A stretch of 64,000 nt of DNA, from assembly GCF_004216915.1 (NCBI RefSeq), contig NZ_SGXD01000002.1:930001-994000 (forward strand), in the 5' to 3' direction. The translations under genes were made by a program, and so were the position numbers. Source of the DNA: Motilibacter rhizosphaerae (GTDB lineage: Bacteria; Actinomycetota; Actinomycetes; Motilibacterales; Motilibacteraceae). This document shows, in pieces, positions 33,584-42,573 of the stretch. The notes under the pieces are model-generated. The model was not told the DNA's origin and searched no databases. It saw only the letters and a list, made by a program, of their open reading frames with translations. Numbering within the stretch: the stretch's first letter is position 1; each line of letters starts with the position of its first letter.

Positions 33584-34530
33584 CGCCCCACCCCCCGCGC
33601 CGAGGAGGTGAGCGCCGAGAAGACGCTCTCGAGGTCCTCGCCCTGGGGCTCGACCCGGTGGACCAGCACGTCGAGCTCGCGGGCGAGGCGGGGCAGCCGT
33701 CCGGCGAGCGCCAGGGCCTGCAGGGTCTGCACGACGAGCACGTCCTCCTCGATCTCGACGCCGTGGACGACGCCCTCGGCGAGCAGCCGGCCGCCCAGCT
33801 CGCGGGCGGCGGGCGTGCGGATGCGGATGCTGCGCGGCCGGTCGGTCATGAGGTCGCGGATGCCCGCGCCGGTCCCCTCGGCCACGAGCCGGCCGTTGAC
33901 GACCACGAGCAGCCGGTCGGCCATCCGCTCGACCTCGGTCAGCACGTGCGAGGAGACGAGGACCGTGCGGCCCTCGCCGCCCAGCCGGCGGATGAGCTCG
34001 ACGTCGGCCCGCCGCTGCGCGGGGTCCAGGCCGTTGAGCGGCTCGTCCAGGATGAGCACCTGCGGGTCGTGGGCGAGGGCCTGGGCCAGCTTGACCCGCT
34101 GGCGCATGCCCTTGGAGAAGCCGTTGACCTTGCGGTCGGCGGAGCCCGTGAGCCCGACCCGCTCGAGGGCGGTCACCGCGGCGGCGGCCGGGTCCTTGAC
34201 GCGACGCTGGCTCGCCAGCATCTCCACGGTCTGGCGCGCGGTGAGGAAGGGCCACAGCCCGTCGCCGTCGGGGACGACGCCGAGCTGCTCGTGGACCGAC
34301 GGGTCGGTGCGCGGGTCCTTGCCGAGCACGCGCACGCTGCCCTGGCTCGGCCCGGTGTAGCCCGCGAGCAGCGACAGGCTCGTCGACTTCCCGGCGCCGT
34401 TGTGGCCGAGCAGGCCGGTGACGCCCGGGCGCAGCGCGAACGAGACGTCGGAGAGGGCGACGGTGTCGCCGTACCACTTGCTGACGTGGGAGAACTCGAC
34501 CGGCGAGCTGGAGGTCGTCGGCGTGCTCAC
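33580..34530 (-). CDS. ABC exporter ATP-binding protein
   Basis: A 316-residue ATPase with GTG start. Walker A GHNGAGKST is at 42-50; FSKGMRQRVKLAQAL is the signature; VLILDEPLNGLDP is Walker B; VSSHVLTEVERM carries the switch His. After the nucleotide-binding domain come about 90 residues of the kind found in CcmA/NatA-like exporters. The start overlaps the stop of the permease gene upstream and its stop overlaps the next permease start. The substrate is unknown. Confidence 0.9.
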   Translation of the reverse strand: MSTPTTSSSPVEFSHVSKWYGDTVALSDVSFALRPGVTGLLGHNGAGKSTSLSLLAGYTGPSQGSVRVLGKDPRTDPSVHEQLGVVPDGDGLWPFLTARQTVEMLASQRRVKDPAAAAVTALERVGLTGSADRKVNGFSKGMRQRVKLAQALAHDPQVLILDEPLNGLDPAQRRADVELIRRLGGEGRTVLVSSHVLTEVERMADRLLVVVNGRLVAEGTGAGIRDLMTDRPRSIRIRTPAARELGGRLLAEGVVHGVEIEEDVLVVQTLQALALAGRLPRLARELDVLVHRVEPQGEDLESVFSALTSSARGVGR

Positions 34531-35408
34531 GCCCCGGCCCCCTTCCGGTAGCGCAGCACGAGCACGGTGCTGCTGACGCCAACGACGAGCAGCCACGCGA
34601 TCCACAGCGCCGGCGAGGAGGGCGCGAGGTCACCCCCGTCAGTGCCGTGCAGCACCGGCCGGGCCAGCCAGATCGGGACCCGCACGAGGATCAGCGCGAG
34701 GCAGTCGCGGGACCCGGTGATGCCGAAGAGGACGCCGCCGAGCACGGCGGGGACGAGGATGAAGGCGACGTAGCCGGCGAGCGCGAAGGTGCGCTTCGGG
34801 GTGAGGGAACCGAGCGCCAGCGCCGCGAGCCCGTGGAAGAGCACCAGCAGCAGCGCGCCGAGCAGGACGCGCGGCACGTCGAGGACGTGGTGCTGGACGT
34901 AGGACACCGGGTGCGCCGCCGTCAGCACGGCCCCGAGGAACTCGAGCAGCAGCGGGCCCGCGGTCACCAGCAGCAGCAGCGACAGGGCTGCCAGCACCTT
35001 GGCGACGAGGTACTCCGCCGGCGAGAGCGCGGTGGAGAAGTAGAGCGACAGCACGCGGTCGCGCCGCTCCCGGGTGAGCATGTTCGGGATGGTGCTGGCG
35101 GTGTAGGCGAGCAGCAGCGTGGTCCCGATGATGCCGAGCATCGAGTAGTACGAGAGCAGGCCCGTCGGGCTCGTCGACGTCGTCCGCAGGATCAGCGGGA
35201 CGCCGACGACGACGACGGCCGGCGCGTACGCCGCCGCCACGAGGATGAACGGCCACACCTTCGCCCCCGCGCTGCGCCGGATCCCCAGCGAGCGCAGGGC
35301 CGAGGAGCGCGCGAGCGCGACGACCGCGGTCCACCGCGGCCGCGGCTCGCCCTCCCAGCGGCTGTAGCGGACGTCGTGGATGACCGCTTCGGGGCTGGTG
35401 CTCGTCAT
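34527..35408 (-). CDS. ABC-2 type exporter permease
   Basis: A 293-residue permease. An arginine-rich cytoplasmic start (RYSRWEGEPRPRWTAV) precedes six or so membrane helices, with TRERRDRVLSLYFSTALSPAEYLVAKVLAAL as the ABC-2 coupling loop. It pairs with the ATPase upstream (35405). Start ATG overlaps that ATPase's stop. A Ser/Pro-rich loop (about 262-272) separates the last two helices. It resembles permeases often found near carboxylase genes in actinobacteria, but I can assign no substrate. Confidence 0.83.
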   Translation of the reverse strand: MTSTSPEAVIHDVRYSRWEGEPRPRWTAVVALARSSALRSLGIRRSAGAKVWPFILVAAAYAPAVVVVGVPLILRTTSTSPTGLLSYYSMLGIIGTTLLLAYTASTIPNMLTRERRDRVLSLYFSTALSPAEYLVAKVLAALSLLLLVTAGPLLLEFLGAVLTAAHPVSYVQHHVLDVPRVLLGALLLVLFHGLAALALGSLTPKRTFALAGYVAFILVPAVLGGVLFGITGSRDCLALILVRVPIWLARPVLHGTDGGDLAPSSPALWIAWLLVVGVSSTVLVLRYRKGAGA

Positions 35409-36346
35409 GCCCTCACCTCCGGTGCCGGGGCGTGCTCGCCCATGGCGGCCACCACCGCGTCCTCGAGCTGGTCGCCCTCGTCGACGAGGCGCAGGAGGCC
35501 CACGCCGAGCTCGGCCGCGGTGTCGCGGACGAGCGCGAGGACGCGGTCGTCGGCGTACGTGATCCCGATGTCGCCCTCCCGGGTCGGCCAGGTGGGGACG
35601 CCGCGGGCGTTGAGCGCGCCGGCGAAGGCCCCGACGTCGCCCGTGACGCGCAGCGCGACGGGGCCGGTGCGCGGTCCGCTCTCCACCGGCTGCTGGGCCG
35701 CGAGCCGCCCGGAGCTCAGCACGACCACCTCGTCGCAGGTCGACTCGACGTCGTCCAGCAGGTGCGAGCTCACCAGCACCGCCATGCCGAGCTCGCGGGA
35801 GAGCCGGCGCACGATCGCGAGCATCTCCCGGCGCCCGGCCGGGTCCAGCCCGCTCGTCGGCTCGTCGAGCACGACGAGGTCGGGGCCGTGCACGAGCGCC
35901 TGCGCGAGCTTGGTGCGCTGCCGCATGCCCAGGCTGTACGTGTCGATGGAGCGCCGCCGCTCCTCCTCGAGCCCGACCGCGAAGAGCACCTCGGAGGCGC
36001 GGCGCCGGGCGTCGCGGCGGCTGAGCCCGCGCAGCTGCGCGATGTGCACGCAGAGGTCCTGCGCGGACATGTCGGTCGGCAGGCAGTCGTGCTCCGGCAT
36101 GTAGCCGACCCGCCGGCGCACGGCCGCGCGGTCGGTCGCCGCGTCGATGCCGAGGACGCGCACCGTGCCCGCGTCGGGCGCCAGCAGGCCGAGCGCGACC
36201 TTCATCAGCGTCGACTTCCCGGCGCCGTTGGCCCCGAGCAGGCCGGTCGCCGGCGCGCTGATCGTCACGGTGACGTCGGAGAGGGCCTGGACCGACTCGA
36301 AGGTCTTGGTGACGCCCTCGCAGACGAGCGCCGCCCCCGGGCTCAC
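35405..36346 (-). CDS. ABC exporter ATP-binding protein
   Basis: A 313-residue ATPase with GTG start. Walker A GANGAGKST (38-46), signature SLGMRQ (138-143), Walker B DLVVLDEP (156-163) and SSHLLDDVESTCDEV with the switch His. It is the first gene of the operon 36346-32843, whose four genes overlap by four bases each and encode two ATPase-permease pairs. Either they are two exporters or one heteromeric exporter. Confidence 0.9.
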   Translation of the reverse strand: MSPGAALVCEGVTKTFESVQALSDVTVTISAPATGLLGANGAGKSTLMKVALGLLAPDAGTVRVLGIDAATDRAAVRRRVGYMPEHDCLPTDMSAQDLCVHIAQLRGLSRRDARRRASEVLFAVGLEEERRRSIDTYSLGMRQRTKLAQALVHGPDLVVLDEPTSGLDPAGRREMLAIVRRLSRELGMAVLVSSHLLDDVESTCDEVVVLSSGRLAAQQPVESGPRTGPVALRVTGDVGAFAGALNARGVPTWPTREGDIGITYADDRVLALVRDTAAELGVGLLRLVDEGDQLEDAVVAAMGEHAPAPEVRA

Positions 36347-36502
36347 GGGTGCGCTCCCGGTGTGGTCGTCCCCCGTGACGCTGTGGCTGTCCTGTGCACG
36401 TCGGCCACCCTAGGGGCGCGGCACCCCGCTCCGGGAGGACGAGGCCCGCCGCTCTTGGCTCCCTCTCAGGAACTGCCGGCTGGTCCTCAGGGAGCCGTCG
36501 CC

Positions 36503-36508
36503 TACCGT
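36503..36508 (+). promoter_or_regulatory. -10 box, leaderless maf
   Basis: TACCGT six bases before the GTG at 36515. The spacing predicts a leaderless message. Confidence 0.5.
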
Positions 36509-36514
36509 GCTCCC

Positions 36515-37111
36515 GTGGCCGTCCCCCCGCTCGTGCTCGCCTCCGCCTCCCCCGCCCGGCTGCAGACGCTGCGCAGCGCCGGGCTCGACCCGGAGGTCCT
36601 CGTGAGCGGCGTCGACGAGACGCAGGTGACCGGCCCGCCGCCCGAGCTCGCCCTGGAGCTCGCCCGGCGCAAGGCGCGCGCCGTCGCCGCCCTGCGGCCC
36701 GACGCCCTCGTCGTCGGCTGCGACTCCGTGCTCGAGCTCGACGGCCGGGCGCTCGGCAAGCCGCGCGACGCCGACGACGCGCGGGCGCGCTGGCGGGAGA
36801 TGCGCGGGCGCTCGGGCGTGCTGCACACGGGGCACTGCGCCGTCCTCGGCGGCCGGGAGCTCGCCCGCGGGGCCGCCACGACCGTGCACTTCGCGCAGGT
36901 GAGCGACGAGGAGGTCGAGGCGTACGTCGCCACCGGCGAGCCGCTCGCCGTCGCCGGCGCGTTCACCGTCGACGGGCTCGGCGGGGCGTTCGTCACCGGC
37001 GTCGAGGGCGACCCGCACAACGTCGTCGGCATCAGCCTGCCGCTGCTGCGCGTGCTGCTCGGCGAGCTCGGGGTGGCGTGGCCGTCGCTGTGGCGCCGCG
37101 CCCACGGCTAG
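36515..37111 (+). CDS. maf: Maf family nucleoside triphosphate pyrophosphatase
   Basis: A 198-residue house-cleaning pyrophosphatase that hydrolyses non-canonical or pyrimidine nucleoside triphosphates. [19 protein letters not shown] (about 6-24) is the Maf signature, with [25 protein letters not shown] (catalytic D) and [38 protein letters not shown] intact. GTG start. It is followed 41 bp later by the carboxylase alpha gene, an arrangement common in actinobacteria. Confidence 0.9.
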   Translation: MAVPPLVLASASPARLQTLRSAGLDPEVLVSGVDETQVTGPPPELALELARRKARAVAALRPDALVVGCDSVLELDGRALGKPRDADDARARWREMRGRSGVLHTGHCAVLGGRELARGAATTVHFAQVSDEEVEAYVATGEPLAVAGAFTVDGLGGAFVTGVEGDPHNVVGISLPLLRVLLGELGVAWPSLWRRAHG

Positions 37112-37152
37112 GGTGTCCGTCTGCCAGTCCCCGACCTGACAGGAGCCCCTGC

Positions 37153-38919
37153 GTGCGCAAGGTCCTCATCGCCAACCGCGGGGAGATCGCCGTGCGCGTC
37201 GCCCGCGCCTGCCGCGACGCGGGCCTGCAGAGCGTGGCGGTCTACGCGGTCCCGGACCAGAACGCCACGCACGCGCGGATCGCGGACGAGGCGTACAGCC
37301 TGCAGGGCAGCACCCCGGGCGACAGCTACCTCGACATGGCCAAGCTGCTCGACGTCGCCCAGAAGAGCGGCGCCGACGCGGTCCACCCGGGCTACGGCTT
37401 CCTGTCGGAGAACGCGGAGTTCGCCGAGGCGGTCATCGCCGCCGGCCTGACGTGGATCGGCCCGCCGCCCGAGGCCATCCGCGCCCTCGGCGACAAGGTC
37501 ACCGCGCGCCACATCGCCGAGGAGGTCGGCGCGCCGCTCGTGCCCGGCACCCCGGACCCGGTGCCCAACGCCGCGGCGGTCGTCGACTTCGCGCGCGCCA
37601 ACGGCCTGCCGATCGCCATCAAGGCGGCGTACGGCGGTGGCGGGCGCGGCATGAAGGTCGCCCGCACGATGGAGGAGATCCCCGACCTCTACGACTCCGC
37701 GGTCCGCGAGGCCGTGACGGCGTTCGGGCGCGGCGAGTGCTTCGTCGAGCGCTACCTCGACCGCCCGCGCCACGTGGAGACGCAGTGCCTCGCCGACGCG
37801 TACGGCGACGTCGTGGTGGTGAGCACCCGCGACTGCTCGCTGCAGCGCCGCCACCAGAAGGTCGTGGAGGAGGCGCCGGCGCCGTTCCTCACCGCCGAGC
37901 AGAACGCCACGCTCTACTCCGCCTCGAAGGCGATCCTGCGCAAGGCGGGCTACGTCGGCGCCGGCACCTGCGAGTTCCTCGTCGGGACCGACGGCACCAT
38001 CTCGTTCCTCGAGGTCAACACCCGCCTGCAGGTCGAGCACCCGGTCTCCGAGGAGGTCGCGGGCATCGACCTCGTGCTCGAGCAGTTCCGCCTCGCGCAG
38101 GGCGAGCCGCTCGGCTACGACGACCCGCCGGTCCGCGGGCACTCCATCGAGTTCCGCGTCAACGGCGAGGACCCCTCGAAGGGCTGGCTGCCGGCTCCTG
38201 GCCGCATCACCCGCTGGCGCCCGCCGAGCGGGCCCGGCGTGCGGCTCGACTCCGGCGTCGCCAAGGACTCCGAGGTCGGCGGCGCGTTCGACTCGCTGCT
38301 GTGCAAGCTCATCGTCACCGGTGCCACCCGCCCGCAGGCCATCGCCCGCGCCCGGCGCGCGCTCGCGGAGTTCCAGATCGAGGGCCTCCCCACAGCGCTG
38401 CCGTTCCACCGCGCGGTGCTCGAGGCGGCGGACTTCACCGACGAGCCGTTCCGCGTGCACACGCGCTGGATCGAGACCGAGGCGCACCTCGACCTCGACC
38501 ACTACGCCGGCCCGCACGTGTCGCCCGAGGGCGTCGGCGACCGCGAGCACGTCGTCGTCGAGGTCGGCGGCAAGCGGCTCGAGGTCGTCATCCCCGAGTG
38601 GCTGACCGCCGGCGCGGCGCAGGTCGGGTCCGCCGCCGGGAAGGTACGGCGCCCCACCCGGCGCGGCGGAGGGGCGAGCGCCCCGGCGATCGGCGGGGAC
38701 GCGCTGACGGCGCCGATGCAGGGCACCATCGTCAAGGTCGCGGTCGAGGAGGGCCAGCAGGTCGCCGAGGGCGACCTCGTCGTGGTCCTGGAGGCCATGA
38801 AGATGGAGCAGCCGCTGACCGCGCCCAAGGCCGGCGTCGTCACCGGGCTCACCGCCGCGGTCGGCGACACGCTCGCGAGCGGCGCCCGCATCTGCGAGAT
38901 CAAGGACCCGTCCGCCTGA
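37153..38919 (+). CDS. Acyl-CoA carboxylase alpha subunit (biotin carboxylase + BCCP)
   Basis: A 588-residue biotin-dependent carboxylase chain. The biotin carboxylase domain begins [18 protein letters not shown], has the ATP-grasp glycine loop [14 protein letters not shown] (about 157-170), and [16 protein letters not shown] near 292-307 (catalytic E, N, R). A BCCP domain ends the protein with [10 protein letters not shown]; the biotin lysine is K550. GTG start with AGGAG seven bases upstream. It acts with the beta and epsilon subunits at 30947 and 32551, and is modified by BirA (30141). Confidence 0.95.
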   Translation: MRKVLIANRGEIAVRVARACRDAGLQSVAVYAVPDQNATHARIADEAYSLQGSTPGDSYLDMAKLLDVAQKSGADAVHPGYGFLSENAEFAEAVIAAGLTWIGPPPEAIRALGDKVTARHIAEEVGAPLVPGTPDPVPNAAAVVDFARANGLPIAIKAAYGGGGRGMKVARTMEEIPDLYDSAVREAVTAFGRGECFVERYLDRPRHVETQCLADAYGDVVVVSTRDCSLQRRHQKVVEEAPAPFLTAEQNATLYSASKAILRKAGYVGAGTCEFLVGTDGTISFLEVNTRLQVEHPVSEEVAGIDLVLEQFRLAQGEPLGYDDPPVRGHSIEFRVNGEDPSKGWLPAPGRITRWRPPSGPGVRLDSGVAKDSEVGGAFDSLLCKLIVTGATRPQAIARARRALAEFQIEGLPTALPFHRAVLEAADFTDEPFRVHTRWIETEAHLDLDHYAGPHVSPEGVGDREHVVVEVGGKRLEVVIPEWLTAGAAQVGSAAGKVRRPTRRGGGASAPAIGGDALTAPMQGTIVKVAVEEGQQVAEGDLVVVLEAMKMEQPLTAPKAGVVTGLTAAVGDTLASGARICEIKDPSA

Positions 38920-39012
38920 CGCACCCGTCGCACCCGCCCGCCCACGGGGCTGCCGGGCTGGACATCGTGGTCTAGCCTGCTGGGACGTCGAGGACGACGA
39001 CCGGGGGGAGCC

Positions 39013-42000
39013 GTGGCTGCACGACCCGATCCCCTCGTGCTGGGGGTGCTGACCCCGCTGCTGTCCGGCGGCTTCTTCGGCGGGATCATCGCCGGCGCCA
39101 GCCGCGCGGCCGCGCGCGCCGGGGGCAGCGTGCTCGGGGTGCAGACGCTCGACGCCCACCCCGGCGACGTGAGCACCAGCGACACGCGCTTCACCGCCAG
39201 GATGGGCTGGGACACGGTCAGCGGCTTCCTCGTGGTCACCACTGCGGTCGACGACGACTACCTCGAGGCGCTCAGCGCCGCCGGACGCCCGTACGTCCTG
39301 GTGGGACGCGCGCCCGGCGCCACCCCCGCCCCCTGGGTCTCCGCGGACAACGCGGGCGGCGCCCGGCTCGCCGTCGAGCACCTGCTCGCCCACGGGCACC
39401 GGCAGCTCGCCTTCGTCGGCGAGCTCGACCAGGCGGACGTGGCCGAGCGCTACGCGGCCTTCCGCGCCGCGCTGGACGCCGCCGGGGTCCCGCACGACCC
39501 CGCGCTCGCGGTCGACGTCCCCAACATGATGGAGAGCGGCGGCGCCGTCGGCGCCCGCGCCCTGCTCGCCGCCGGGCTGCCGGCCACGGCGGTCGTCACC
39601 GGCAACGACTACGGCGCGATCGGCCTGGTCGAGACCCTGCTCGGCGCCGGCGTGCGGGTGCCGGAGGACGTCGCGGTCGTGGGGTTCGACGACACCACGG
39701 TCGGGGCCTCGCTGCAGCCGCCGCTCAGCTCGGCGCGGCAGGACTTCGTCGCGCTGGGCGAGGTGGCCGCCGACCTGCTGGTCGCGCAGGCCGCGGGGGT
39801 GGTGGAGGCCGGCGCGCCCGTCCGCCACGTCCTGCCCACCGTGCTGCGCACCCGCGAGTCCTGCGGCTGCGGCCGGGCCGTGCTGACGGCCCCCGCCACC
39901 CCGGTCGTCCAGGGCACGGCGGAGGGCCCGGGCAGCGCCCGCGCTGCCAGCCGGTCGGGCAGCGCCCGCGCTGCCAGCGGGCCGGGCAGCACCCGCGCTG
40001 CCAGCGGGTCGGGCAGCGCCCGCGCTGCCGAGGACCTCGGCGCCGACGAGCTCGTCGCCGAGCTCGTCGCGCACGGGAGCGAGCCGCGCACCGCCCAGCT
40101 CGTCGTCGCCCAGCTGCTCGCGCGGCTGCGCGCCGCCGTGGAGGGCCGGCCCGATCACGCGGGGCTGCTCGCGTCCGCCGCCCGGCTGCAGCCCGACCAG
40201 CCCCGCTGGGAGACCTCGGCCGTCCTGCTCGCGGCGGCGCAGGCCTTCGCGCGCGCGATGGTCGAGGAGCTGCCGGAGGAGCGCCGCGCCGCGGCCGGGG
40301 CGGCGACCGACGCGGTGGTCCTGGAGCTCGCCGGCGCGCTGACGCGGGCCCAGCTCGACGGCGAGGTCCAGCGGACCGCGACCGTCACGTCCGCCCTGCG
40401 CAGCGAGTACGACATCACCCTCGAGCTCCTGCGCGGGGACCAGGAGGGGGTCTCGCTCGGCTGGCTGGCGCGGACCCCTGCGCGCAGCGCCCTGCTCGCC
40501 CGGTGGACCCAGGTCCCGGGGGAGCTCGACGTCGTCGGCGGCTACGAGCGCAGCGGGCGCGCCGGCCGCGGGGGCCAGCACGCGCCGCACGGCGCGCCGC
40601 CGCGTACCCGGGTGGGGGTGGTGCGGACGGAGGAGTTCCCGCCCGCCGAGCTGCACCTGCTCGTCGCCGGCCAGCCCGGGCAGATGGTCGCCGCGCTCCC
40701 CCTGCACGGGCGGGAGCGCGACTGGGGCGTGCTCGCCGTCGTCGGCCCGGTCGAGAGCACGACCGTCACCGGCCGCGAGGGCTACCACGCCTGGGCGTCG
40801 CTGCTCGGGCTCGCGCACGACCGGGCCGCTCTGGTCGCCGGGCTGCGCGAGAGCGAGGAGCGCTACGCGCTGGCGATGCGCGCGGCCAACGACGGGCTGT
40901 GGGACTGGGACCTCGCGAGCGGGCGCGTCTTCTACTCCGAGCGGTGGGCGGCCATGCTCGGTCGGCGGCCCGAGGAGCTCACCTGCACACCTGCGGACTG
41001 GCTCGAGCTGGTGCACGAGGACGACGCCCCCGCGCTGGAGGCGGTGCTCGACCAGTGCCGGCTCGGTCTGGTGGACACCTTCGAGGTCGAGCAGCGGGTG
41101 CGCACCGGCGACGGGGAGCAGCGCTGGATGCTCTGCCGCGCCCTCGCCGTGCCCGGGGGCGGGCTCCCGGCGACCCGGCTGGTCGGGGCCATGAGCGACG
41201 TGACCGAGCGCCGGCAGCTCGAGGACGAGCTGCGCCAGGCCGCGCTGTACGACACGGTGACCGGCCTGCCGAACAAGGCGCTGTTCCTCGACCGGCTGTC
41301 GCTGGCGATGAGCAGCGCGCGCCGCCGCCGGCAGGACGGCGGGTTCGCCGTGCTCTTCCTCGACCTCGACGGCTTCAAGGTCATCAACGACAGCCTCGGG
41401 CACATGGTGGGCGACGCGCTGCTCGTCCGCGTCGCCGAGCGGCTGCGCGGGCCGCTGCGCGAGACCGACACCGCCGCGCGCTTCGGCGGTGACGAGTTCG
41501 CGGTCCTGCTGTCCGGGGTCGAGGACGCCGACGGCGTCGCCACCGTCGTGAGCCGCCTGCAGGAGGCGCTCGAGGCGCCGTACGAGGTCGACGGGCACCT
41601 GGTGAGCGTGACCGCGAGCCTCGGCGTCACGCTCGGTCCCGGGCGCTACGAGCGGCCGGAGGACCTGCTGCGCGACGCGGACATCGCGATGTACTCGGCC
41701 AAGGCCCGCGAGCGCGGCTCCTGGGCGGTGTTCGCGCCCTCGATGCACGCCACCGCCGTCGACCGCCTGCGCACGGAGACCGAGCTGCGCACGGGCATCG
41801 AGCGCGGGCAGCTGCGCCTCGCGTACCAGCCGATCGTCGACCTGCGCGACGGCGGGGTCGTCGGCAGCGAGGCGCTGGCGCGGTGGGGGCACCCGGAGCG
41901 CGGGCTCGTGCCGCCGTCGGGCTTCCTCGCGGTGGCCGAGGAGACGGGGCTCATCATCCCGCTGGGGCGGATGCTCGTGCAGGAGGCGGCCGCGCAGGTC

Positions 42001-42552
42001 GCGGCCTGGCACCGCGAGGGGCGGGTGCGGCCCGGCTTCCGGGTCAGCATCAACGTCTCGAACCGGGAGTTCTGGCAGGGGGCGTACCCCGCCCGGCTGC
42101 TGGAGGCGCTCGAGGCCGCGCAGGTCGACCCGGGCTGGGTGGCGATCGAGATCACCGAGACGGTGATCATGCACTCGGCGGAGCAGGCGCTGCCGGTGCT
42201 CTCCCGGCTCAAGCAGGCCGGCCTGCGGCTGCACGTCGACGACTTCGGGACGGGCTACTCCTCCCTGGAGACGCTGCACCGCTTCCCCGTCGACGCGCTG
42301 AAGATCGACCGCTCGTTCGTCGCCCGGCTCGACCTCGACGAGCGCAGCACCGAGCTCGTGCGGACCATCGTCACCATGGGCCGCAACCTCGGCGTCGAGG
42401 TCATCGCCGAGGGCATCGAGACCGCGCGCCAGGCCGAGCGGCTGGTCGAGATGGGGTGCGAGTACGGCCAGGGCTACCTGTGGGCCCAGCCGCTGCCGGC
42501 CGCGGAGTTCGCCGCGCTGCTGGCCGGCGAGCCGCTGCCGGGCGTGCCGTGA
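39013..42552 (+). CDS. LacI-type sensor fused to PAS-GGDEF-EAL
   Basis: A 1179-residue signalling protein with GTG start. Residues 1-290 form a periplasmic-binding-protein-like domain of the LacI/GalR sort (TPLLSGGFFGGIIAGASRAA, WVSADNAGGARLAVEHLLAHGHRQLAFVG, DVAVVGFDDTTVGASLQPPLS) without any DNA-binding headpiece and without a signal peptide, so it is a cytosolic sugar-sensor fold. A 9-residue tandem repeat (307-339) and a helical middle region lead to a PAS domain (about 615-735), a diguanylate cyclase with GGDEF at 825-829, and an EAL domain with catalytic E953, NVSNREF, EITET, DDFGTGYSSL and EGIET. Both output domains look active. Confidence 0.92.
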   Translation: MAARPDPLVLGVLTPLLSGGFFGGIIAGASRAAARAGGSVLGVQTLDAHPGDVSTSDTRFTARMGWDTVSGFLVVTTAVDDDYLEALSAAGRPYVLVGRAPGATPAPWVSADNAGGARLAVEHLLAHGHRQLAFVGELDQADVAERYAAFRAALDAAGVPHDPALAVDVPNMMESGGAVGARALLAAGLPATAVVTGNDYGAIGLVETLLGAGVRVPEDVAVVGFDDTTVGASLQPPLSSARQDFVALGEVAADLLVAQAAGVVEAGAPVRHVLPTVLRTRESCGCGRAVLTAPATPVVQGTAEGPGSARAASRSGSARAASGPGSTRAASGSGSARAAEDLGADELVAELVAHGSEPRTAQLVVAQLLARLRAAVEGRPDHAGLLASAARLQPDQPRWETSAVLLAAAQAFARAMVEELPEERRAAAGAATDAVVLELAGALTRAQLDGEVQRTATVTSALRSEYDITLELLRGDQEGVSLGWLARTPARSALLARWTQVPGELDVVGGYERSGRAGRGGQHAPHGAPPRTRVGVVRTEEFPPAELHLLVAGQPGQMVAALPLHGRERDWGVLAVVGPVESTTVTGREGYHAWASLLGLAHDRAALVAGLRESEERYALAMRAANDGLWDWDLASGRVFYSERWAAMLGRRPEELTCTPADWLELVHEDDAPALEAVLDQCRLGLVDTFEVEQRVRTGDGEQRWMLCRALAVPGGGLPATRLVGAMSDVTERRQLEDELRQAALYDTVTGLPNKALFLDRLSLAMSSARRRRQDGGFAVLFLDLDGFKVINDSLGHMVGDALLVRVAERLRGPLRETDTAARFGGDEFAVLLSGVEDADGVATVVSRLQEALEAPYEVDGHLVSVTASLGVTLGPGRYERPEDLLRDADIAMYSAKARERGSWAVFAPSMHATAVDRLRTETELRTGIERGQLRLAYQPIVDLRDGGVVGSEALARWGHPERGLVPPSGFLAVAEETGLIIPLGRMLVQEAAAQVAAWHREGRVRPGFRVSINVSNREFWQGAYPARLLEALEAAQVDPGWVAIEITETVIMHSAEQALPVLSRLKQAGLRLHVDDFGTGYSSLETLHRFPVDALKIDRSFVARLDLDERSTELVRTIVTMGRNLGVEVIAEGIETARQAERLVEMGCEYGQGYLWAQPLPAAEFAALLAGEPLPGVP
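39931..40029. repeat. 27-bp in-frame tandem repeat
   Basis: Four units beginning at 39931, 39958, 39985 and 40012 (the last partial), encoding GSARAASRS, GSARAASGP, GSTRAASGS and GSARAA. It lies between the sensor domain and the helical region of the GGDEF/EAL protein and likely forms a flexible linker. Confidence 0.9.
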
Positions 42553-42573
42553 GCAGCGCTGCTGGGGCCGGGC

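Noticed and set aside
37108-42279. A 1723-codon minus-strand open frame across the carboxylase and sensor genes
   Set aside because: Long antisense frames are expected in very GC-rich DNA; the product is low-complexity and both plus-strand genes have strong domain evidence.
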